Assembly: GCA_964560775.1 (NCBI GenBank)
Contig: CAZLNH010000389.1
Span: 1-12,883 of the forward strand
DNA length: 12,883 nt
Direction of reading: 5' to 3'
Origin: Woeseia sp964560775
GTDB lineage: Bacteria; Pseudomonadota; Gammaproteobacteria; Steroidobacterales; Woeseiaceae
The notes below the pieces were generated by a model that worked only from the letters and a program-made list of their open reading frames with translations, did no database searches and was not told the DNA's origin. The translations under genes were made by a program, and so were the position numbers. The number at the start of each line of letters is the position of its first letter. The stretch's first letter is position 1. Below, piece by piece: positions 7,125 to 12,883 of the stretch.

Positions 7125-8015
7125 CTACAGCGCCCTGTCCACTATATAGTTCGCCAGCCACTCAAGCGGCGCTGCCGAGTTACCGAAAACTTGCAAACTA
7201 TCCAGGCCATCAGCAACAAGCTCATCGCAACGCTCGCGTGACTTATCGATACCGAACAGCAGCGGCCAGGTCGCCTTGGACAGGCGCGCGTCGGCGCCGG
7301 CGGCCTTGCCGATCACGCCCGTTTCGCCTTCGACATCGAGCAGGTCGTCGCGAATCTGGAAGGCGAGTCCCAGGCAGCGTGCGTAGTGGTCGAGAGCCTG
7401 GTAGCGCCTGTCGTCGAGATCATCGACGAGACAGCAGGCACTGAGTACCGACGCATGGATCAGCGCGCCTGTTTTGAGGGCGTACATTTGTTCGAGTTCG
7501 GCGGGAGTCAGTGTCTGGCCTTCGGACGACAGGTCGATGGATTGCCCGCCTGTCATGCCGCGCGAGCCGCAGGCGGCAGCGATCAGTCGCGTCAGGCGTA
7601 CGGCCTGGTCGTCGCGTAAGCCGGCCTGCCCGGCAAGGACGCCAAACGCGAGTGGTTGCAGCGCATCCGCCGCCAGTATTGCTGTCGCCTCATCGAACTT
7701 GCGATGCAAGGTTGGCAGGCCGCGGCGCAGGTCATCGTCGTCCATGGCGGGGAGGTCATCATGCACCAGCGAAAAGGCATGGATCAGCTCGATCGCCATA
7801 GCCGGCGCATCGAGTTTGTCGGCCGGCACACCGAGGCACTCACCACTGGCATACGCCAGCAGGGGCCGGATTCGCTTGCCGCCGTTCAATACCGCGTAAC
7901 GCATCGCCTCATGCAGGCGTTCCGGCGGCTCGTCCGATGACGGCAGGGCCCGATCGAGGCATCGGCCAATGCGATCGGTGTAACCCGCCAGCCGGCCGGC
8001 GAATGTTTCCGACAA
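7125..8015 (-). CDS. ispA: Farnesyl diphosphate synthase (short-chain polyprenyl synthase, IspA)
   Basis: A 296-residue cytoplasmic enzyme that condenses DMAPP with IPP to geranyl and then farnesyl diphosphate, the precursor for quinone side chains and undecaprenyl phosphate. Visible motifs are NGGKRIRP (44-51), the first aspartate-rich motif DDLPAMDDDDLRRG (86-99), GGQSIDL (156-162), KTG (181-183) and the second aspartate motif FQIRDDLLD (219-227). The two residues inserted within the first motif are typical of bacterial FPP synthases. The frame extends further upstream to an ATG at 8072, but the TTG at 8015 with AGGAG eight bases before it gives MSETFAGRLA and matches the length of E. coli IspA (299). 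It heads the minus-strand gene run and is divergent from the mevalonate cluster, whose IPP and DMAPP it would consume. Confidence 0.93.
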   Translation of the reverse strand: MSETFAGRLAGYTDRIGRCLDRALPSSDEPPERLHEAMRYAVLNGGKRIRPLLAYASGECLGVPADKLDAPAMAIELIHAFSLVHDDLPAMDDDDLRRGLPTLHRKFDEATAILAADALQPLAFGVLAGQAGLRDDQAVRLTRLIAAACGSRGMTGGQSIDLSSEGQTLTPAELEQMYALKTGALIHASVLSACCLVDDLDDRRYQALDHYARCLGLAFQIRDDLLDVEGETGVIGKAAGADARLSKATWPLLFGIDKSRERCDELVADGLDSLQVFGNSAAPLEWLANYIVDRAL

Positions 8016-8023
8016 AAGTGCAG

Positions 8024-8028
8024 CTCCT
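8024..8028 (-). promoter_or_regulatory. Ribosome binding site (AGGAG) for the ispA TTG start
   Basis: AGGAG on the minus strand lies 8 bases before a TTG at 8015-8013. It decides the ispA start over the ATG at 8072, which would add 19 unconserved residues. Confidence 0.7.
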
Positions 8029-8130
8029 GCTCTGATTTTGCGCCGGGCGCAGATTCCTCGCGCAGCGTACACCGAAATGCCCGGCGATGCGTCATGCCGG
8101 AGCGGCCAACGGTTCGCGGTGTGAGTGGGC

Positions 8131-8144
8131 TATAATCGCGCCCC
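8131..8144 (+). promoter_or_regulatory. Probable promoter -10 box (TATAAT) with GC-rich discriminator for the mevalonate operon
   Basis: A perfect TATAAT at 8131-8136 lies 43 bases before the mvaD ATG, in the 164 bp region between the divergent ispA and mvaD starts. It is followed at once by CGCGCCCC. No good -35 hexamer is found 16-18 bases upstream, where the sequence is AACGGT or similar. I see no convincing -10/-35 pair for ispA on the other strand, and no further gene or RNA in this intergenic region. Confidence 0.5.
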
Positions 8145-8179
8145 TTTTTTGTTATTGCAGACATCGGGCGGGATGCCGT

Positions 8180-9139
8180 ATGCGGGTGACATCGCAGGCT
8201 CAACCCAATATCGCGCTGGTCAAGTACTGGGGCAAGCGCGACGCGGATCGTAACCTGCCGGCTACCGGTTCGTTGTCGGTGACGCTCGATACGCTGTGGA
8301 CCCGGATGACCGTCGAATTTGACGGCGGGGATGGCGACCGTCTTCACGTCAACGGGCAGGCTGCGCCGTCCATGCTGCCGAGGGTATCCCGTTGCCTCGA
8401 CGCGGTCGCGGGCAAGGAGCGCTCCGGGGCGCGTATCGAAAGCGAATGCAATTTTCCGATTGCGGCCGGGCTGGCGTCGTCGGCATCGTCCTTTGCGGCA
8501 CTCGTCCAGGCGGCCAGCCGGGCGAGCGGGCAGAGCCATGAGCCGCTCGTCCTCGCGCGCCTGGCCGGGCAGGCGTCCGGATCGGCCGCACGATCGCTAT
8601 ACGGCGGCTTTGTCGAGCTCCGGGCCGGCGACGACGAAATCGACGTTGCGTCAATTGCCGCGCCCGATGAGTGGCCGTTGTCGGTTACGGTCGCCGTCAC
8701 GGAACGAGCGGCAAAACCGGTGAGTTCCGGCGCCGCAATGAGCGCCAGCCGGGAATCATCGCCGTTTTACAGCACATGGGTCGAGCGCCAGCCCGGCGAC
8801 CTGGACAAGGCGCGCGAGGCGGTAAGAACGCGCGATTTCGCGGCACTTGCCGCCGTTGCCGAACACAATTGCCTGAAGATGCATTCCGTCATGTGGACGT
8901 CGCGGCCGCCCATCGTCTACTGGAACACCGCGACCGTCGCATGCCTTGAAACGGTCAGAGCACTGCAGCGCGACGGCATCCCGGTATTTTTTACGATTGA
9001 CGCCGGGCCGCAGGTCAAAGCCGTATCGCTGCCGGACTCGGCCGATGCCGTCGCCGACGCATTGCGTGGAACGGCCGGCGTGATCGACGTATTGCACAGC
9101 TCCCTGGGCACCGGCGCGCGGCTGGTTGATCCGGATTGA
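8180..9139 (+). CDS. mvaD: Diphosphomevalonate decarboxylase
   Basis: A 319-residue GHMP-superfamily enzyme that uses ATP to convert mevalonate 5-diphosphate to isopentenyl diphosphate, the last mevalonate-pathway step before Idi. It begins MRVTSQAQPNIALVKYWGKR, and VKYWGK (14-19) is the family signature. NLPATGSLSVTL (25-36), the phosphate loop AAGLASSASSFAAL (95-108), SGSAARSLYGGFVE (133-146, with the conserved Arg138) and FTIDAGPQVKAV (271-282, with the catalytic Asp274) follow. The frame extends 31 codons upstream through the promoter region; the ATG at 8180, after a GGGCGGG stretch, gives the family's usual N-terminus. Its TGA stop overlaps the TTG start of the phosphomevalonate kinase frame. 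A mevalonate 5-phosphate decarboxylase, as in some Chloroflexi and archaea, is an alternative that motifs alone do not fully exclude. Confidence 0.93.
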   Translation: MRVTSQAQPNIALVKYWGKRDADRNLPATGSLSVTLDTLWTRMTVEFDGGDGDRLHVNGQAAPSMLPRVSRCLDAVAGKERSGARIESECNFPIAAGLASSASSFAALVQAASRASGQSHEPLVLARLAGQASGSAARSLYGGFVELRAGDDEIDVASIAAPDEWPLSVTVAVTERAAKPVSSGAAMSASRESSPFYSTWVERQPGDLDKAREAVRTRDFAALAAVAEHNCLKMHSVMWTSRPPIVYWNTATVACLETVRALQRDGIPVFFTIDAGPQVKAVSLPDSADAVADALRGTAGVIDVLHSSLGTGARLVDPD

Positions 9140-10134
9140 AAACGCTTGCGGCATCGGCGCCCGGCAAGATTGTGCTTAGCGGGGAGTACGCGGTACTGCG
9201 CGGTGCGCCCGCCATCAGCATGGCCGTCAATCGCCGCGCACGGGTGCAGGCGGTGCCGGTCGGCGACAGCGCACACACGCTGACAGCACCCGGTTATTGC
9301 GAAGGGCGCTGGCGTTTCCGGAGTGCTGCGGCGGGCATCGAGTGGCTCGATGTGCCGCCGGAGCCGGGTGCCTTCAGATTGCTGGAGTTGTTGTGGCAGG
9401 CCGCGCGGCCGGGGCGCGGGAACTGATCGCTGTCGCTCGATTCACGGGAATTCGTCGACGCCGCCGACGGAACAAAGCTGGGTGTTGGCGCCAGTGCGGC
9501 AATTGTGGTGGCGCTGGCCATGGTGCTGTCGCGTATTGCCGGCCGTGACGGTGACGGCCCGGGTATGGCAGCAATAGCGCACCGGATGTTTCAAGGTGGA
9601 CATGGCAGCGGTGTTGATATCGCAACCAGTCTGCACGGGGGAGTCATCGGTTTTCGCCGCGGTGAAGTTGCGGTACCTGAATCGCTGGCGTGGCCGGCGG
9701 AACTTCACTGCAGCGTGTTCTGGAGTGGAAGATCCTCGAGTACGGTGCAAAAGCTTCGTACGCTGGAGGGCACGCGGATATCGGAGAGCGGCAGCCGGTT
9801 GCAGGAACTGGCCGAGCAGGTACTGGCCGCATGGCGGCAGGCCGAAATCAGTGAATTGCTTGGCGCGCTGGATGCGTATGCAAAGGGCCTGCGAACGTTC
9901 GACGTTGACCATGATCTTGGCATATTCGATGCTGGCCATCTTGAACTCGCGGAAGCGGCCGAGGACATGGGACTCGTTTACAAACCGTGCGGCGCCGGCG
10001 GCGGTGACATCGGGGCCGTATTTGCCGGCGAAGCGGCCGCCCTCGCGCGATTCGCAACGCTGGCGGAGAGCCAGGGGTTTCGGCCACTCGATGTTGCGCT
10101 GGATCCTGGCGGCGCACGCACTACGGATGGATGA
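9136..10134 (+). pseudogene. mvaK2: Phosphomevalonate kinase interrupted by an in-frame TGA
   Basis: Read through, this is a 333-codon GHMP kinase frame that would phosphorylate mevalonate 5-phosphate. It starts at a TTG overlapping the mvaD stop, giving MKTLAASAPGKIVLSGEYAV. TGA at 9424-9426 (codon 97) cuts it after LLWQAARPGRGN. The same frame then continues at once with SLSLDSREFVDAADGTKLG, the phosphate loop KLGVGASAAIVVAL (114-127), GHGSGVDIATSLHGG and the C-terminal CGAGGGDIGAVFAG, and ends at a TGA overlapping the next ATG. There is no frameshift and no loss of sequence; only one codon is wrong, probably TGG or CGA originally. A restart at GTG 9505 would lack the phosphate loop, so neither piece should work alone. 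Because the step is needed for the pathway, a sequencing or assembly error is as likely as real decay. Confidence 0.82.
9424..9426 (+). other. In-frame TGA inside the phosphomevalonate kinase gene
   Basis: The codon before is AAC and the codon after is TCG, and conserved kinase sequence lies in the same frame on both sides. The position is a surface-like stretch between two conserved blocks. It is not a catalytic Cys position, so selenocysteine is unlikely. Confidence 0.85.
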
Positions 10135-12380
10135 CATTGACTGACGATTCACGGCTTGCCGGCTTTTACCGCATGAGTATCGATGAGCGGCTCGCGCTGC
10201 TGGTCGCGCGCGGTGTCTTAAGTGTTGAGGCTGCCAAAAGCCTCGCCAGCGGGCAGCGGGTCCTCGCTCGCGCTACCGCCGACAAAATGATAGAGAACGT
10301 TATCGGCGTGTTCGGCCTGCCGTTTGCGGTTGCGCCGAATTTCCGGATCAATGGCCGCGATTGTCTCGTGCCGATGGTTACAGAGGAACCTTCAATCGTT
10401 GCCGGCGTCAGCGGCGCGGCGAAACTTGCACGCGAGTGCGGCGGCTTCAATGCAACCCTTGATGAGTCGCTGATGATCGGCCAGGTACAGGTTGTCCGCA
10501 TCGGCGATCCTGATGCCGCCATCGCGTCTCTCCGCGCGTGCAAGGACGAACTGGTGCGACTGGCCAACGTCGCACAGCCAAACCTGCTCGCGCGCGGTGG
10601 CGGCGTGCGCGACATCGAGTTCTTCCGGCACAGGCTGCCGGACGAGCGCTGGACGATTGTGCTCCATTTGCTCGTGGATACCTGCGATGCGATGGGGGCG
10701 AATCTCGTCAATTCGATATGCGAAGCTGTCGCGACGCGCGTCGAGTCGATCTGCGGCGGGACGGTGGTGCTGCGCATCCTGTCGAACCTTGCCGATCGGT
10801 CACTCGTAACCGCACGTGTCACATTGCCGTTGTCGCAACTTGCGAGTGACGGTTACACGGGAGAGCAGGTCCGGGACGGTATCGTACTGGCCACGGCGCT
10901 CGCGGAGACCGATCCCTATCGGGCAGCGACACATAACAAGGGCATCATGAATGGCGTCGATGCCGTCGCCATCGCAACCGGCAACGACTGGCGTGCGATC
11001 GAGGCCGGTGCCCACGCCTACGCGGCCCGCACCGGCAGCTACCGATCCTTGAGCCGCTGGAGCGTTACGGGTGACGGCGGATTGCACGGTGAGCTTCGCA
11101 TGCCGCTCAAGGTCGGTACGGCCGGCGGGGCGCTTACGACCAATCCGGGCGCTGCGCTCGGCCTCGGCATCGCCGGCGCGGCGACGGCACGGGATCTCGC
11201 CTGCCTGATGGGCGCGGTGGGGCTGGCACAGAACTTCGCCGCTTTGCGTGCATTGGTTACCGACGGCATACAGCGGGGTCATATGAGCCTGCATGCCCGC
11301 AGCGTGGCGGCGGCCGCCGGCGCGCGGCCGGAACATTTCGAGCAGGTCGTGCGAGGACTGATCCAGGGTGGCGACATCAAATCGCGTAAGGCGAGCGAAC
11401 TGATCGCCGCGCTGGAAGCCGGTAGCTCGGAGGCAAACGGCGAGTCACCGGCCCCGGGAGCAGCCATCGGTACTGCGTTCGGCAAAGTTATCCTTCTCGG
11501 CGAACACGCCGTCGTTTACGACCGGCATGCGCTCGCGCTGCCGCTCGCCCGGGCGGTTACGGCCGAAGTTATCGAGACCGCCGATGCCACGCGCATCAAT
11601 ATGCCGGACTGGAATGTTGTACAGAATGTCGAGATGAACAGCCCGGAGGATGGTGCCGCGTCCGTGCTGGCACTGATCATGCGGCATCTCGATGTTGGCA
11701 ATCGGCATTTCGATGTACGAATTCGCGCACGTATTCCAGCCGCAATGGGTCTCGGTGCTTCCGCGGCACTGGCCGTTGCATTGATTCGAGCGTTCGACCA
11801 GCTGCTCAATCTCAGCCTGGACAATCGTGCTGTCGACCAGCTTGCCTTCGAGTGTGAAAAGCTTGCGCATGGCACGCCATCCGGCATCGACAATAACCTT
11901 GCTGTTTATGGCGAGCCTGTCCTGTACACGCGTTCAACGGCGACGCGCACGAAGCCGATTCGCCTCGTCGAAACACCCCCGATCGTCATTGCGTCGAGCG
12001 GCGAGCGCGGCATCACGCGCGAGCAGGTTTCGGGAGTACGGACTCGTTACGACAAGAATACGACACTTTATGACACGATCTTTGCCGAAATTGATGAATT
12101 GAGCATAGCCGGCGCCGTGGCTCTTCGAAAGCGGGACTACGAGATGCTGGGAGCGATGATGAATGTGTGCCATGGTTTCCTGAATGCCATCGAGGTATCA
12201 ACGCCAACGCTTGAAAAGATGATCGGGATCGCAAGGTCTGCCGGCGCCGTTGGTGCGAAACTGACGGGTGCAGGTGGCGGCGGCTCTATCGTCGCATTGT
12301 GTCCGGGGACAACGGAGAGCGTGACGTCAGCACTTGCGAAGGCAGGCTATCCGGTAATTGCGATGGATGGGGCAGAATAG
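10131..12380 (+). CDS. mvaA: Bifunctional HMG-CoA reductase (class II) / mevalonate kinase fusion
   Basis: One 749-residue frame carries two complete enzymes. Residues 1-428 are a class II HMG-CoA reductase, alignable by eye along its whole length with Pseudomonas mevalonii MvaA: MIENVIGVFGLPFAVAPNF (53-71), Glu86 in TEEPS, DAMGANLVN (186-194), Lys270 in THNKGIMNG, Asp286 in ATGNDWRA and His384 in RGHMSLHAR, matching the catalytic Glu83, Lys267, Asp283 and His381. After a Gly/Ser/Ala/Pro-rich linker (about 431-445) comes mevalonate kinase (446-749): AFGKVILLGEHAVVY (449-463), phosphate loop IPAAMGLGASAALAVAL (535-551), Glu576 and Asp587 in CEKLAHGTPSGIDNN, and KLTGAGGGGSIVAL (710-723). It would reduce HMG-CoA to mevalonate and phosphorylate it. 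The ATG overlaps the upstream stop (ATGA), and there is no start codon or stop in the linker. The natural fusion I know of for HMGR is with acetoacetyl-CoA thiolase (MvaE), not with the kinase. Confidence 0.95.
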   Translation: MTLTDDSRLAGFYRMSIDERLALLVARGVLSVEAAKSLASGQRVLARATADKMIENVIGVFGLPFAVAPNFRINGRDCLVPMVTEEPSIVAGVSGAAKLARECGGFNATLDESLMIGQVQVVRIGDPDAAIASLRACKDELVRLANVAQPNLLARGGGVRDIEFFRHRLPDERWTIVLHLLVDTCDAMGANLVNSICEAVATRVESICGGTVVLRILSNLADRSLVTARVTLPLSQLASDGYTGEQVRDGIVLATALAETDPYRAATHNKGIMNGVDAVAIATGNDWRAIEAGAHAYAARTGSYRSLSRWSVTGDGGLHGELRMPLKVGTAGGALTTNPGAALGLGIAGAATARDLACLMGAVGLAQNFAALRALVTDGIQRGHMSLHARSVAAAAGARPEHFEQVVRGLIQGGDIKSRKASELIAALEAGSSEANGESPAPGAAIGTAFGKVILLGEHAVVYDRHALALPLARAVTAEVIETADATRINMPDWNVVQNVEMNSPEDGAASVLALIMRHLDVGNRHFDVRIRARIPAAMGLGASAALAVALIRAFDQLLNLSLDNRAVDQLAFECEKLAHGTPSGIDNNLAVYGEPVLYTRSTATRTKPIRLVETPPIVIASSGERGITREQVSGVRTRYDKNTTLYDTIFAEIDELSIAGAVALRKRDYEMLGAMMNVCHGFLNAIEVSTPTLEKMIGIARSAGAVGAKLTGAGGGGSIVALCPGTTESVTSALAKAGYPVIAMDGAE

Positions 12381-12409
12381 TGCCGATACAGGTCAATGGT
12401 AGAAGAGCA

Positions 12410-12883
12410 GTGAGCGAAAACAGGATTGTTTCGTCGGAGAGCGAGGAGCTCATTCTGGTCGACAAGGATGACCGGGAGACCGGTACGCTCAGCAAGGCGC
12501 TTTGCCATGATGGCGACGGCATACTGCACCGTGCGTTTTCGGTTTGCCTGTTTGATCGGCACGGTGCGCTGTTGCTGCAACAGCGCGGCGGCGGCAAGCG
12601 GCTGTGGCCGCTTTACTGGTCGAACAGCTGTTGCAGTCATCCGCGCAAGGGGGAGTCGATGAACGAGGCGACCGGGCGTCGCTTGCTCCAGGAGCTGAAT
12701 ATCCGCGCCGAACTCGAGTACGTCTACAAATTTTCCTACCAGGCCCGCTACAAAGACCTCGGCTCGGAACATGAATTATGCTCGGTCTATCTCGGGCGGA
12801 CCGATGATGACGTGCGTGCCAATGAAAGCGAAATCCAGGCGGTCAGATACATCGAGCCTGCGGAGCTCGAACGCGAGCTGACC
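12410..12883 (+). CDS. idi: Isopentenyl-diphosphate delta-isomerase, type I (partial, runs off window)
   Basis: The first 158 residues of a Nudix-fold, metal-dependent enzyme that interconverts IPP and DMAPP. EELILVDKDDRETGTL near the start and HRAFSVCLFDRHGALLLQQR (40-59) are typical. Catalytic Cys75 and metal-ligand His77 lie in SNSCCSHPRKGES (71-83). The Nudix-like GES...RRLLQELNI (81-98) and the Glu120/Glu122 pair in SEHELCSVYLG complete the site. Only the last few dozen residues are missing. The GTG at 12410, preceded by AGAAGAG, gives MSENRIVSSESEELILVD, close to the usual length. A second in-frame GTG at 12380, overlapping the upstream TAG by one base, would add 10 residues and cannot be ruled out. 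It belongs to the same operon as the mevalonate genes and supplies DMAPP for IspA. Confidence 0.94.
   Translation, partial: MSENRIVSSESEELILVDKDDRETGTLSKALCHDGDGILHRAFSVCLFDRHGALLLQQRGGGKRLWPLYWSNSCCSHPRKGESMNEATGRRLLQELNIRAELEYVYKFSYQARYKDLGSEHELCSVYLGRTDDDVRANESEIQAVRYIEPAELERELT

Noticed and set aside
8830..8842. Second occurrence of GATTTCGCGG inside mvaD, resembling the inner arm of the palindromic element
   Set aside because: It lies in conserved-length coding sequence without the CCCGGACAT end or an inverted partner, so it is coincidental.
9424..9426. Selenocysteine recoding of the TGA in the phosphomevalonate kinase gene
   Set aside because: The position is not a catalytic or cysteine site in GHMP kinases, and I see no convincing SECIS-like hairpin with the right spacing downstream.
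9505..10134. Separate functional gene starting at GTG 9505
   Set aside because: It would begin inside the phosphate-binding loop (KLGVGASAAIVVAL), losing the glycine-rich part and the whole N-terminal substrate-binding region. It is the remainder of the interrupted kinase.
11429..11466. GGAGG in the fusion linker as a ribosome binding site for a separately translated mevalonate kinase
   Set aside because: There is no ATG, GTG or TTG in frame within the next stretch before the conserved AFGKVILLGEH motif. The GGAGG is probably chance or a relic of an ancestral gene boundary.

Overview
This is a 12.9 kb, GC-rich, gene-dense piece of a bacterial chromosome. It most likely comes from a gammaproteobacterium: it carries YadG/YadH-like ABC exporter genes, an ExeA/ExeB (GspA/GspB) pair, DinB, and an IspA whose first aspartate motif looks like that of enterobacteria. 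The exact lineage cannot be read from the sequence. The unusual point is that isoprenoid precursors appear to be made by the mevalonate pathway, whereas most gammaproteobacteria use the MEP (DXP) route.

Layout. Positions 2-1604 (+) hold the tail of an ABC ATPase, its ABC-2 permease, and a YedK/SRAP protein. Positions 1601-1701 hold a roughly 100 bp inverted-repeat element bounded by TTAA, lying exactly between two convergent stop codons. Positions 1702-8015 (-) hold five tightly packed genes, read right to left: ispA (farnesyl diphosphate synthase, TTG start), dinB (DNA polymerase IV), gspA, gspB, and a DhaL-DegV fusion resembling a fatty acid kinase joined to its fatty acid carrier. Positions 8016-8179 are a divergent intergenic region with a clear TATAAT box facing right. 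Positions 8180-12883 (+) hold the mevalonate cluster: mvaD, a phosphomevalonate kinase gene interrupted by an in-frame TGA, a single 749-residue protein that fuses class II HMG-CoA reductase to mevalonate kinase, and a type I IPP isomerase that runs off the window end.

How it works together. HMG-CoA is reduced to mevalonate and phosphorylated by the two halves of the fused protein. Phosphomevalonate kinase, mevalonate diphosphate decarboxylase and Idi would then give IPP and DMAPP, and the divergent ispA product condenses these to farnesyl diphosphate. Acetoacetyl-CoA thiolase and HMG-CoA synthase are not in the window. The + strand genes overlap by 1-4 bases or nearly touch, as expected for one translationally coupled operon.

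Main points for a second look: the reductase-kinase fusion, which joins two consecutive enzymes; the in-frame stop in the phosphomevalonate kinase gene, which is either a sequence error or a real lesion needing a bypass; and the TTAA-bounded MITE-like palindrome. All functional calls come from reading motifs by eye, with no database search.
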